A stretch of 64,000 bases of DNA from Chitinophaga deserti (GTDB lineage: Bacteria > Bacteroidota > Bacteroidia > Chitinophagales > Chitinophagaceae): assembly GCF_003149455.1 (NCBI RefSeq), contig NZ_QFFK01000004.1:248001-312000 (forward strand), given 5' to 3'. The notes beneath the pieces were generated by a model. It saw only the letters and a program-made list of their open reading frames with translations. It did no database searches and was not told where the DNA came from. Below, piece by piece: positions 50,893 through 59,900 of this stretch. Each line of letters starts with the position of its first letter. Within the stretch, counting starts at the first letter, position 1. Position numbers and translations under genes: made by a program.

Positions 50893-51765
50893 TTATTCCT
50901 TCTTTTTCAGCAGCGCCATGGCCAGCAGCATCAGTGCCACGCCGCACCATTGCAGGAGCGTCACTTCTTCCTGCAACAATATACTGGAGCACAGGATTGC
51001 AACGGGCAGTTCGGCAGACATTACCAGCGCACTCATTGTTGCCCCGATCTTCGGGATGCCTTTCGCAAAAAGCAATGGCGGTATAATGGTGCCGAATAGA
51101 GACAGGAAGGCCGTCCATTTCAGGATACTGTTACCAGGTGATGGGTTAAAGGCCAGCGTTTTCGCATTTACAATGGCAATGGCGATAGCGGCCCCCGTCA
51201 TCATCACAGCACTTTTCCGTACCGGCGGTACATCCTTTGCCGTGCGGCTGTTGGCCACGATGAACACTGCATACAGCAGGGCGGAAAGCAATCCCAGCAC
51301 TACACCCGTGCGGAAGCCGGGCTGTATCTGTATTGCATTGCCGGGCTGCAGGGTGGAAAGTATGCCGGAGGATAGGAGTGTGCCGGTGAGAATGAGGGCA
51401 ATGCATTGGAGTTGACGCCGGGTGGGCGTTTGGCTGAAAAGGAGCCAGTCGAGCAGTATACCCATCCATACGAACTGCATCAGTAAAATAATCGCCAGCG
51501 AAGCGGGGATGTATTGAACGGAGGCGTAATAAACAAAAGAAGTAAGGCCGATGGATGCGCCGGTGGCCAGGAGTTGCCAGCTGAGCCGTAAGCGCACCTT
51601 TTCGTACAGCAGGGAGATGATCCACAGCACGCACATGCCCGCCAAAGCCTGCAGGAAGGCAATGTGTGCAGGGCCATAACCTTCGCGGTAGGCGAGTTTA
51701 ACGAATGTGGAGAGCATGCCGTAGCTGCACGCGCCGGCAAATACCATGAGCATATATCTGGTCAT
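50893..51765 (-). CDS. EamA/DMT-family transporter
   Basis: 290 residues from MTRYMLMVFAGACSYGMLST; the longer frame upstream to 51849 is not membrane-like. Ten hydrophobic helices and two EamA repeats (HIAFLQALAGMCVLWIISLL; ALVMSAELPVAILCSSILLQEEVTLLQWCGVALMLLAMALL, the repeat-end motif). Probably exports a small metabolite; substrate unknown. Lies downstream of GlxA copy 2 on the same strand, 303 bp apart. Confidence 0.92.
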   Translation of the reverse strand: MTRYMLMVFAGACSYGMLSTFVKLAYREGYGPAHIAFLQALAGMCVLWIISLLYEKVRLRLSWQLLATGASIGLTSFVYYASVQYIPASLAIILLMQFVWMGILLDWLLFSQTPTRRQLQCIALILTGTLLSSGILSTLQPGNAIQIQPGFRTGVVLGLLSALLYAVFIVANSRTAKDVPPVRKSAVMMTGAAIAIAIVNAKTLAFNPSPGNSILKWTAFLSLFGTIIPPLLFAKGIPKIGATMSALVMSAELPVAILCSSILLQEEVTLLQWCGVALMLLAMALLKKKE

Positions 51766-52068
51766 TGTTTTCGGGTTGGGGGATGCGGTACATCCCGGAT
51801 ACAGGTGATGCTCCGGCTCAAAAGCCGGAAATGAGGAATAGACGGGCATGGTAAAGCCGCGCCTGTTAATGAGCGGGAAATGCTGTATCAGACAACCCTT
51901 GCGGGAATAGCGGGATCATGCTGCACCGGATGGGCAGCCATTCATAATAATCGCCGGATGATCATCTGCAGTTACAGCAGATGGGCGGGAGGAGGTGTGC
52001 TGGGATAATGAAATTGCATGTTGTGTGAATGGTTTCGGGTTACAAGATACTTAAAAATGGCAAATGCA
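51766..52068. other. Intergenic stretch, 303 bp
   Basis: Holds the EamA promoter and the end of the GlxA copy 2 transcript. No -7 element matching TAnnTTTG, hairpin, repeat or RNA gene was recognised here. Confidence 0.4.
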
Positions 52069-53061
52069 TCAGTAACGCGCCGGCATGGGAACGTTGCGGT
52101 TGTACTTTTTGCGGTATTCAACCGGGGAGAGGCCGGTGGTTCTTTTGAAGAGGGTACGGAAGGCCTTGTTGTCGGAATAGCCTACTTCAAACATCACTTC
52201 AGTGATATTCTTACGGCTGGTCTCGAAGCCTTTCTTTGCCGCTTCTATCTTCACCCTTTGAATGTATTCGGTAACCGTATTGCGCGTGGCTTTCTTGAAG
52301 CGCCTTTCAAGGCTGCGGCGGCTGATGGCGAAATGCGATGTCAGCTGGTCTACCGTTATGCGCTCCGCGAAATTCTCTTCAATATAGGATTGAATATCGC
52401 GTACGGAATCATCCGGATGGTCTTTCTGTCCGGTGAACATAATGAAAGCGCTCTGGCTGCTGCGGTCTATTTCAATGGCGAAATATTTCGACAGCAGGAT
52501 GGCCATATCACGGTTGGTATATTTTTCAACAAGATGAAGCAGGAGGTTGAAAAAGGAATTGGCGCCTCCGCTGGAATACGTGCCCTGCTCATCGGTGATG
52601 ATACGGTCGGGTACCAGTTCCACATTGGGGAACATATCCCGGAAAATGGGTTCAGACAGCCAGTGGGTGGAGCATTTCTTGCCATCTACCAGTCCGGTTG
52701 CTGCCAGAATAAATGCGCCTACGCAAAGACTGGCCACTTCCGCACCGTTTGCATGCTGCTCCCTGATCCAGGGCAGGAATGCGCTGTTGGTGTGAATTAC
52801 TTCATCCATATCGCCGTTAACGGCGGGGATGATGATGAGGTCCGTTTTGCGGATATCGGAGATGGTAGCGTCCGGCTTAACGGTGAAGAACTTGTCGTAC
52901 ACCTGTGCTTCGCTGTTCATGCCTACCATTTGTACGGTAAACAGCGGATCTTCCCCTGACTGTAGGAGAACGTCGTTGACCTGCGAGAATACGCGGTTGG
53001 AGCCGTCTATACAACCCAGTGCTACTGCGCCCTGGGGAACGAGGATGGAGATGTGCTTCAT
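52069..53061 (-). CDS. GlxA-type regulator (DJ-1/PfpI-like + AraC HTH), copy 2
   Basis: 330 residues. DJ-1-like half with VASLCVGAFILAATGLVDGKKCSTHWL and TDEQGTYSSGGANSFFNLLLHLVEKY; AraC HTH half with ERITVDQLTSHFAISRRSLERRFKKATRNTVTEYIQRVKIEAAKKGFE and NITEVMFEVGYSDNKAFRTLFKRTTGLSPVEYRKKY. Same plan and near-equal length as copy 1 (324). Divergent, 109 bp away, from a small conserved gene and a VOC gene that it may control. Confidence 0.92.
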   Translation of the reverse strand: MKHISILVPQGAVALGCIDGSNRVFSQVNDVLLQSGEDPLFTVQMVGMNSEAQVYDKFFTVKPDATISDIRKTDLIIIPAVNGDMDEVIHTNSAFLPWIREQHANGAEVASLCVGAFILAATGLVDGKKCSTHWLSEPIFRDMFPNVELVPDRIITDEQGTYSSGGANSFFNLLLHLVEKYTNRDMAILLSKYFAIEIDRSSQSAFIMFTGQKDHPDDSVRDIQSYIEENFAERITVDQLTSHFAISRRSLERRFKKATRNTVTEYIQRVKIEAAKKGFETSRKNITEVMFEVGYSDNKAFRTLFKRTTGLSPVEYRKKYNRNVPMPARY

Positions 53062-53144
53062 AATTCAAAAATAAGTGAAATAATTGGCGCAATACACCCC
53101 GTATTTTGCCTTTTTTGCACCCCGTACTTATGAACCCGGAAGAC

Positions 53145-53152
53145 TATTTTTG
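53145..53152 (+). promoter_or_regulatory. -7 element TATTTTTG
   Basis: Exact TAnnTTTG match 18 bases before the ATG at 53171. The nearest upstream TTTTG lies too far away for a standard -33. Confidence 0.5.
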
Positions 53153-53170
53153 CGTTATCAAATCCTCCAC

Positions 53171-53413
53171 ATGGTAGAAGTCTTTAAAACCGACGTAGCT
53201 TCGTCAGCAACCGCCCGGCAGCTTATTACTGCTATTGTGCAGGAGCTAAACGGCTGCCGGGCCAACTTCGACCTGGAAGACTGTGACCGCATCCTACGCG
53301 TATGCCGGGAGACTGGCCCGGTGGATGCGGAAGCGGTGATAGCCCTGATGCGCCGGTATGGATATACGGCACAGGTGCTGGAGGATACGGTTATTCCTAC
53401 TTTTACACCATAA
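53171..53413 (+). CDS. Small protein, probable HMA-like fold without metal motif
   Basis: 80 residues from MVEVFKTDVASSATARQLIT. The order (VEVFKTDV ... ANFDLEDCDRILRVCRETGPVDAEAVIALMRRYGYTAQVLED) resembles the ferredoxin-like fold of HMA proteins with no CxxC. Such proteins are frequent in Bacteroidota and unassigned. The longer frame from 53084 crosses the promoter and was rejected. VOC gene follows after 11 bp. Confidence 0.7.
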   Translation: MVEVFKTDVASSATARQLITAIVQELNGCRANFDLEDCDRILRVCRETGPVDAEAVIALMRRYGYTAQVLEDTVIPTFTP

Positions 53414-53424
53414 AACCTGCTATC

Positions 53425-53856
53425 ATGGCACAAATGAATCCTTATCTCAATTTCAACGGCACCTGCGCGGATGCATTCGAGTTCTACAAATCCGTATTGG
53501 GCGGCGAATTCGCTCCTCCGGGTATTATGCGTATGAAAGATCAGCCGCCGTCCGAAGAGCACAAGGTAGACCCTAAAGACGCTGAGCTGGTAATGCATGT
53601 GGCTTTACCCGTAGGCAGCAACATTTTGATGGGCAGCGACTGTCCGCCGGCCTGGGGCCCGGTGAACCAGGGCAACGCCAGCGCTATTTCCCTGACTACA
53701 GCCGATGATGCGGAAACCAAACGTGTTTTCGATGGCCTTTCCGCCGGAGGTAAAGTAACCATGCCGCTCGCACCTACATTCTGGAGCCCTTCCTTTGGGA
53801 TGTTTACCGATAAGTTCGGCATCCAGTGGATGGTAGGGATGGAACACAAGCAATAA
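53425..53856 (+). CDS. VOC-family protein, PhnB-like
   Basis: 143 residues from MAQMNPYLNFNGTCADAFEF. PhnB/YjdN branch of the VOC fold: YLNFNGTCADAFEFYKSVLGGEF, HVALPVGSNILMGSDCPP, ISLTTADDAETKRVFDGLSAGGKVTMPLAPTFWSPSFGMFTDKFGIQWMVG. Metal-site residues of true glyoxalases are incomplete in this branch, so catalysis is unproven. Probable operon with the small gene before it; ended by a terminator. Confidence 0.88.
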   Translation: MAQMNPYLNFNGTCADAFEFYKSVLGGEFAPPGIMRMKDQPPSEEHKVDPKDAELVMHVALPVGSNILMGSDCPPAWGPVNQGNASAISLTTADDAETKRVFDGLSAGGKVTMPLAPTFWSPSFGMFTDKFGIQWMVGMEHKQ

Positions 53857-53885
53857 TTCCGTTACTGAATCGCAACAAGCTATTT

Positions 53886-53916
53886 AAAAAGCCTCCCGGT
53901 ATGCGGGAGGCTTTTT
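53886..53916 (+). terminator. Rho-independent terminator
   Basis: AAAAAGCCTCCCG-GTATG-CGGGAGGCTTTTT: 13 perfect pairs, with T-run. Confidence 0.95.
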
Positions 53917-54043
53917 AGTTGTTTAGCATGTAATGGTATCCCATGGCCGGATGTCGTTTTCTTTAAACAGGGTGTGGCGCGCGATTAGATGTTGTACCAC
54001 TTACCTTCAGGTCACCGGCAGGGGATTGCTGGAGACATTGCCG

Positions 54044-54051
54044 TATTTTTG
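54044..54051 (+). promoter_or_regulatory. -7 element TATTTTTG
   Basis: Exact TAnnTTTG match 17 bases before the ATG of the luciferase-like gene. A TTG at 54026-54028 is closer than usual (15 bp). Confidence 0.5.
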
Positions 54052-54068
54052 CAGTTCAAACCGGAACA

Positions 54069-55115
54069 ATGGAATTAGGAATCAGCTCATTCGGAGAAAT
54101 CAGGCCGGAAGGTGTGGCAGGCGGAGCCCGCGCGTCTTTCCTCGCTATGCAGGAACTTATTGCGGAAGCCCGTATGGCCGACCAAACGGGGCTGGATGTG
54201 TTTGCCCTCGGGGAGCATCACCGGCCCGATTTTATCATTTCCGCCCCTGAAGTAGCCCTTGCAGGTATTGCGTCTGTAACGGAACACATCCGGCTGTCCA
54301 GCTCCGTTACGGTGCTGAGTTCTGCAGATCCCGTGCGTACCTTCCAGAACTTCGCCACACTGGATCTTGTATCCGGCGGCCGTGCGGAGATCATGGCTGG
54401 AAGGGGTTCCTTCACCGAATCGTTCCCACTGTTTGGCTATAACCTCAGCGATTATGACCAGCTGTATATCGAGAAGCTGCAGATGCTGCTGGAGATCAAT
54501 GAAAACGAAATCATTACCTGGAAAGGTAAATTCCGCGCCCCGGTAACCAACCGTGGCGTATATCCCCGTCCATACCAGGCGTCTTTACCGGTATGGGTTG
54601 CGGCGGGTGGTACGCCTGCTTCCGCAGTGCGGGCAGGTAAGCTGGGACTGCCGTTGATCGTGGCTATCCTTGGCGGGCGGCCCGCACAGTTTGTACCTTT
54701 TATGGAGCTGTATAAGCGAGCGGCACAGGAAGCGGGGCATGATTTGTCTAAACTGCAGTTCGGAATCAACAGCCAGATGTATATCGCGGAAAATTCCGAA
54801 CAGGCGGCCGATGAATTCTGGCCTTCTTATGAAGCACTCATGAACCGTGTGGGGCTCGACCGTGGCTGGCAGCCCATTACCCGTGAGCAGTTCGAATACC
54901 TCCGCCTGCCCGATGGCCCGCTGTTTGTAGGCAGCGTACAGGAAGTGACGGATAAGATACTCTACCAGCATAAGCTATTCGGGCATACCCGTTTCCTTGG
55001 CCAGCTGGTGAAAGGATACATTGCTTCCGAGAAAGTGCTGCGTTGTATTGAATTGTTCGGTACACGGGTGGCGCCTGCAGTGCGGGAAGCGCTGGGTGTG
55101 CCTAACCGTGTGTAG
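54069..55115 (+). CDS. LLM-class flavin-dependent oxidoreductase
   Basis: 348 residues. Bacterial luciferase-like TIM barrel: LGISSFGEIRPEG, EARMADQTGLDVFALGEHHRPDFIISAPEVALAGIASVTEHIRLSSSVTVLSSADPVRTFQNFATLDLVSGGRAEIMAGRGSF. Uses reduced FMN or F420 as cofactor; FMN is expected here. Substrate unknown. Monocistronic between a terminator and the riboswitch. Confidence 0.92.
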   Translation: MELGISSFGEIRPEGVAGGARASFLAMQELIAEARMADQTGLDVFALGEHHRPDFIISAPEVALAGIASVTEHIRLSSSVTVLSSADPVRTFQNFATLDLVSGGRAEIMAGRGSFTESFPLFGYNLSDYDQLYIEKLQMLLEINENEIITWKGKFRAPVTNRGVYPRPYQASLPVWVAAGGTPASAVRAGKLGLPLIVAILGGRPAQFVPFMELYKRAAQEAGHDLSKLQFGINSQMYIAENSEQAADEFWPSYEALMNRVGLDRGWQPITREQFEYLRLPDGPLFVGSVQEVTDKILYQHKLFGHTRFLGQLVKGYIASEKVLRCIELFGTRVAPAVREALGVPNRV

Positions 55116-55119
55116 GGAC

Positions 55120-55149
55120 TTGACTGGCCGGGGATAATTCCATACCTTG
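55120..55149 (+). promoter_or_regulatory. Promoter of the riboswitch-CLC unit
   Basis: TTG (55120-55122), 20 bases, then TACCTTG (55143-55149), close to TAnnTTTG with one base missing. Position just before the riboswitch fits a transcript starting near 55155. Confidence 0.55.
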
Positions 55150-55164
55150 CATGAGATCAAAACA

Positions 55165-55218
55165 GGAAATGGTGTCTTCCTGAACCAAACCGCTGCACAA
55201 CAGCTGATGGCGCCTGCA
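55165..55218 (+). ncRNA. Fluoride riboswitch (crcB motif)
   Basis: GGAAATGGTGTCTTCC, then CAAACCGCTG-CACAA-CAGCTGATGG and CGCCTGC, follow the known fluoride aptamer order. P1 is GGAA/TTCC, P3 is GCTG/CAGC, the conserved CTGATGG...CCT segment is present, and the loop GGTGTC can pair with GGCGCC for the pseudoknot. A small CCGGC-TATG-GCCGG hairpin (55227-55240) follows, 21 bases before the CLC start, and may be part of the expression platform. The placement in front of a CLC gene is as expected. Confidence 0.88.
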
Positions 55219-55261
55219 AATATTAACCGGCTATGGCCGGAGGCATCAACTATTTGTAGGT

Positions 55262-56542
55262 ATGAGTATTAAAAATTTCCCCGCTAATTTAAAATCCGGA
55301 TTTTTCCCCGCATACTGGCTGCTGATAGCCATCCCTGTTTCACTGGCAACCGGTTTGGCAGTAGCCTTATTCCTTGCTTTATTAGATTTGGTTACCAGCA
55401 CCCGTATCGACAATCCCTGGCTGCTCTATTGCCTCCCTTTCGCCGGGATTTTCATCTGGTGGATGTATAGCAGATACGGCAAAAATGCCGGCGCGGGAAA
55501 CAACCTCATTATTGATGAGATCCATGAGCCGGGTGGGGGAGTACCCTTGCGGATGACGCCGCTGGTGCTTATCACCACCCTTATTACCCATCTCTTCGGC
55601 GGCTCTGCCGGCCGGGAAGGTACTGCAGTTCAAATGGGCGGGAGCCTTTCCCAGCGTATTGGAAAATGGATGGGGATGGATGAGGAAGATACGCGTATTA
55701 TTCTCATGATGGGTATTGCCGGTGGTTTCGGGGCTGTATTCGGAACACCCATAGCCGGAACAGTATTCGCGCTGGAAGTACTGGCCATCGGGAGTATGAA
55801 AGATTTTAAGGCGTTGATACCCTGTGCCTTCGCCGCATTCCTTTCCGACCAGGTTTGTCTATTCTTAGGAATCGGGCATACACATTACAGCATCTCCTTT
55901 CCCTTTACTTTCAGCTGGCTGCTGCTGGCACAGGTACTCGCAGCAGGGGCCGCATTTGGTCTTGCCAGCCGTTTCTTTTCGTTCCTTATTCACCAGATTA
56001 AGGATACCTCGGGAAAGCTCTTTTCCGGTGCACCCTGGCTGGTTCCCTTTGCCGGTGGTTGCATCGTGATCGCATTAACTTATCTGGCTGGTACGCGCGA
56101 CTATCTCGGCCTTGGCGTATATGCTGCTGCTCCGGAAGGTGTTTCCATCGTGAATGCATTTACAGCAGGCGGAGCGGATGATTTCAGCTGGCTGTGGAAG
56201 ATCGTTTTTACTGCGGTAACGCTTGGTATGGGCTTTAAAGGGGGAGAGGTGACGCCGCTGTTCTTTATCGGCGCTACACTGGGCCATACTATAGCAGTTT
56301 ATTCCGGCGCCCCCATCGATCTTATGGCGGGCATCGGTTTCATCGCTGTATTTGCCGGGGCCACTAATACGCCTATTGCCTGTACACTCATGGGCGTGGA
56401 GCTGTTTGGCGCGGAGCATGTCGTGTATTTTGGTGCGGCCTGCCTCATGGCATATTTCTTTAGCGGGCATTCCGGTATTTACAGCGCACAAAGGATCAAT
56501 ATTCCTAAATTTGGGCACAGCATAAAAAGCAATAAAAAGTAA
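55262..56542 (+). CDS. CLC-family channel/antiporter, probable fluoride exporter
   Basis: 426 residues, ~10-12 hydrophobic helices. CLC landmarks: AGAGNNLIIDEI in place of the Cl-selective GSGIP, GGSAGREGTAVQMGG with gating E119, and GMGFKGGEVTPLFFIG in place of GGIFAP. Those replacements match the fluoride/proton antiporter branch (CLC-F) as I recall it, and the fluoride riboswitch just upstream supports this strongly. Expected role: fluoride extrusion from the cytosol. Confidence 0.88.
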   Translation: MSIKNFPANLKSGFFPAYWLLIAIPVSLATGLAVALFLALLDLVTSTRIDNPWLLYCLPFAGIFIWWMYSRYGKNAGAGNNLIIDEIHEPGGGVPLRMTPLVLITTLITHLFGGSAGREGTAVQMGGSLSQRIGKWMGMDEEDTRIILMMGIAGGFGAVFGTPIAGTVFALEVLAIGSMKDFKALIPCAFAAFLSDQVCLFLGIGHTHYSISFPFTFSWLLLAQVLAAGAAFGLASRFFSFLIHQIKDTSGKLFSGAPWLVPFAGGCIVIALTYLAGTRDYLGLGVYAAAPEGVSIVNAFTAGGADDFSWLWKIVFTAVTLGMGFKGGEVTPLFFIGATLGHTIAVYSGAPIDLMAGIGFIAVFAGATNTPIACTLMGVELFGAEHVVYFGAACLMAYFFSGHSGIYSAQRINIPKFGHSIKSNKK

Positions 56543-56561
56543 ACACTGCACTATTACCACC

Positions 56562-56972
56562 ATGAAAACTACCAATTACTTTAATACTTTCATCGAAGTG
56601 GCGGATGATTGTCCGGCTGCAGAAGGCGAAGTACCCACCGCCAAAGGTGATAAAGTAACGATCGCATCTTATCAGTTCGATATGATCATGGCGCATCCCT
56701 ATCAATACACTTCCGACGATATCCTTTACAACCAGTACGCCGATAAGGAAGGCCTCAAAGGCCAGGCCCGTAAAGACGGCCGTTCCGAATATTTCCAGAT
56801 TGGCCGTGCCTGCCTGCGCGCATCACCCTTGGGCAAACGCTATGGCTGGGGCATTCATTACGATGAAGAGGGCCGCATTGCCATCTATGCCAAAGGCACG
56901 CCGGAATACGAGCGCTTCAGTAAAGATGCGAAGCTGCAACACACCAAAGCCATGCGTTCTAAAAAAGCCTGA
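56562..56972 (+). CDS. DUF6157-family protein
   Basis: 136 residues: MKTTNYFNTFIEVADDCPAAEGEVPTAKGD, IASYQFDMIMAHPYQYTSDDILY, YFQIGRACLRASPLGKRYGWGIHYDEEGRIAIYAKGTPEYERF. This is the pattern I associate with DUF6157. Function unknown. It starts 19 bp after the CLC gene, so it may be fluoride-induced too. Convergent with the CHAT gene, stops one base apart. Confidence 0.8.
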   Translation: MKTTNYFNTFIEVADDCPAAEGEVPTAKGDKVTIASYQFDMIMAHPYQYTSDDILYNQYADKEGLKGQARKDGRSEYFQIGRACLRASPLGKRYGWGIHYDEEGRIAIYAKGTPEYERFSKDAKLQHTKAMRSKKA

Positions 56973-56973
56973 C

Positions 56974-59900
56974 TCAGGGTATCCATTTCCGCAACTGATC
57001 TAATTGCTCCCTCGCCTGCGCCACGCGGGCCTGCCTGCTTTTACCTGCAAGAGAAAGCACATCGCAGAGGAAGTCGAACAGTCCTGCATCGGCCTGCTTT
57101 ATAGCAGGGTGTGATGGCTGCTGCGATGCGTTCCGGTATGCGGTTTCCACTTCAGTGAACCCGGTGGCTGTGGGGTGTAATAAATGCAGCCCCAGCAGCA
57201 GATGCGCTTCTGTCATGTATTTGCGGTACGCCTGCCCGTCGAGCGGGTCTGTGGTATGTTGACGGTGTGCTTGCAGTATATCGCGGAGGGCACCTTCCGT
57301 TATGGATTTAGAAGGACCTTTTGCACCGGTGAGCGTTAAGGCATTTTGCACGAGGTAGTAATAGCCCAGGCTATACGCTTTGGTACTGTTGGCGTTAACC
57401 TCCGCCGCTTCGCGGTAGCAATCTGCCGATGCCCTGTATGCCGCTTTCTTAGCCTTGCCTTCGCTGAGGAATGCCTTGCGTTTATAAGCGCTTCCCAGCA
57501 GGTGCAGCCTTTCCGCCGTAGCACCCATATTGCGCAGGAAGCTGATATCGCTGATGATGTGATCCGTTTGTTGCCGGAAGACTTCTCTTTGCAGGGGATC
57601 GGTATGGAAGGCTTCGTTTGCCTGGTATTGCTGCATAAGGTGTGCGAGCCGCACGGCGCAATATCTTTCCACCGTAGCCCCTGAAAAACTGGCCGGCTCT
57701 GCCTGTAGTAACTGCGTAAACAGACCTATGGCAGGTGCGTATTCCTTTAGACTGGCATACAGCAATGCCTCCAGCTCAGTAATGGCAGGGGTGCGGATCT
57801 TATTCTCATCTACCCGTCGGCAGATATCTTCCACCTGTCTTAAAGTATATTGCGGATCACCATCACCGAGGTCGAGGGTGGAGAGGATGTTGGATAACAG
57901 TATTTCTGCATCATCCGCCAGTAGCAGCGGTCCATACGATTGTGCGGCGTGGCCGCGCGGTTCCATCACATAAAACGGATCGCCATAACACTGGTAAGCG
58001 CCCCAGGTATTAGTGCGGTGGCCATGCAGGTCAAAGATATGCCTGCGGGCTGCTTTCACGGCATCGCCGAATGCTTTCCCTTCAAACATCCCTTCATAAA
58101 ACTTCTCTGTAAAATCCAGTGCGGCTGCATCATCTACCGCCCATCCGGCCACGATTACTGCGCGTACACCATTGTTGATGAGCTGTGTACCGAAGTTAGC
58201 GGCCAGCTGATACCTTTGCTGGTGCAGGCTTTCCGCGCCGCTATCCATTGCCCCGAGGAAGCAGCAGTTCACGAATACGAATTCCGGAACGGTTGGTATC
58301 TGGTGGAGATGGGAAGTGTTCAGGCAGGTATCTGCCCCAATGAGCATCCCGCTTTTGAGGATATTTTCTGTATCGAACACGCCATGCCCTGCGAGGTGAA
58401 TAATCTTGTAATCGCGTGCGAAGAGGGTAGAGAGGATATCAGCGTCTGATGCATTGAGCAATGGCCAGGTATTGTAAGCCTGTGCTTCCAGCAGCTGCTG
58501 TACTTTGGCCCCTTCGTGCCGGGCGCCGGGGAGCTGGCTGCAGGTGCCTTTCAGGTCGGGGTCTGCTACGATTAATGCGGTGCGCGATACTACGGGATTA
58601 ATGCGGATGCGGTAGTCGCGGGTGGCCAGCTGCCGCACCATGCCTGCGCTTACACTGAGGGGGAGTGTGTCCGTCAATGCATCCTGCAGCAGTTCCCATG
58701 GGTATGCTGCAGTTTCCGTGTCCACGATCCAGTTGATGTTGCTTTGTCGTTTTACCTGCTCTTTAAAATCGTTGGGGATGAGCATTTCAAAGATCGACTT
58801 TGCCAGCTGGGGATTCCAGCGGTTTTGTCCGCTCATGGTATTCAGCAGGGAAAGTATACTGCTTCGGGAAATGTGCAGGATGCGCTCTTCTTCCCGCGCT
58901 GCGTCGGTAGACATGGTGAAGCGTAGCCCTCCATTGCCGTCTGCATTCTCTCCGTCGTTCAACTGCCGCACCTGTATGCGCGTCCACCAGTCGCTGGTAT
59001 TATCGATCAGCATACGCTCCCTGCTGCCGGGGCGCTTCACGATGGCGCGGTTTTTCCAGAGCACATGCAGCTGTTGCTTCTCTTCTTCCGCAATATGGTT
59101 AATAGCCATAAAGCAGCTCATGGCACGGTCGCGGAAGAGTTCTATAAATTCTATTTCGCCAATGGTGACGGCATTGTCGTAGTTATCGCGGATCTTATCA
59201 TTGGCTTCCTGCACCCCGGTGATCACGGCGCGTACGGCGCTTTCCACGCTTAGTCCGCCGTAACCGCAACCTATGGCAAGTGTGCTGAGGCCTACTGTAC
59301 GTTTATTGGTTGCCACGGATTCCGGCACCGCAATCGGACTGTTAAATATCGAAAGATATTTGAGTACAGCTTTCTCCACGGTTTGCGCCAGCAGCCAGGG
59401 CGTTAGTTCTCCCTGCCTTCCCAGTCCGGCTACGATGGCTCCTTTGAAAGGAGCGGGCTTTTCCACGATAAAGGTTTCGCTGCTGCCGTTTTCTCCGGGA
59501 TATAAACCCAGGCCATGGCGCCTGGCCAGTTCTCCCTGCAGATATCTGTTTATAGATTTTTCAGCGGAGAAAAGTCCGTCGTTCAGGAAGTGCCCTACCA
59601 GTACCGGGTGCGCTGCAAATTTCAGATCACCGTTGCTGAGAGAAACGGTAACAGGCACCGCACCTTCGCGGTATACGGTGTCTTGCGGGAGGCCCAGCAT
59701 GGAACGCTCCAGGTTTTCGGGAGAGAGACCGAACGATACGGCGGCTTTCTGGGGCTGGCTGCTTCCTATACCTCTTACCACCGGCGGATCGTTACGGAGC
59801 AGGGTAGTAGCGCCTGCACGTAATATTTCCTTGATGGCGGTAAAGAGGCGCTTATCGCAGGGGAGCGCGCCGTAAGGCACATCGGTGAAATATACATCCC

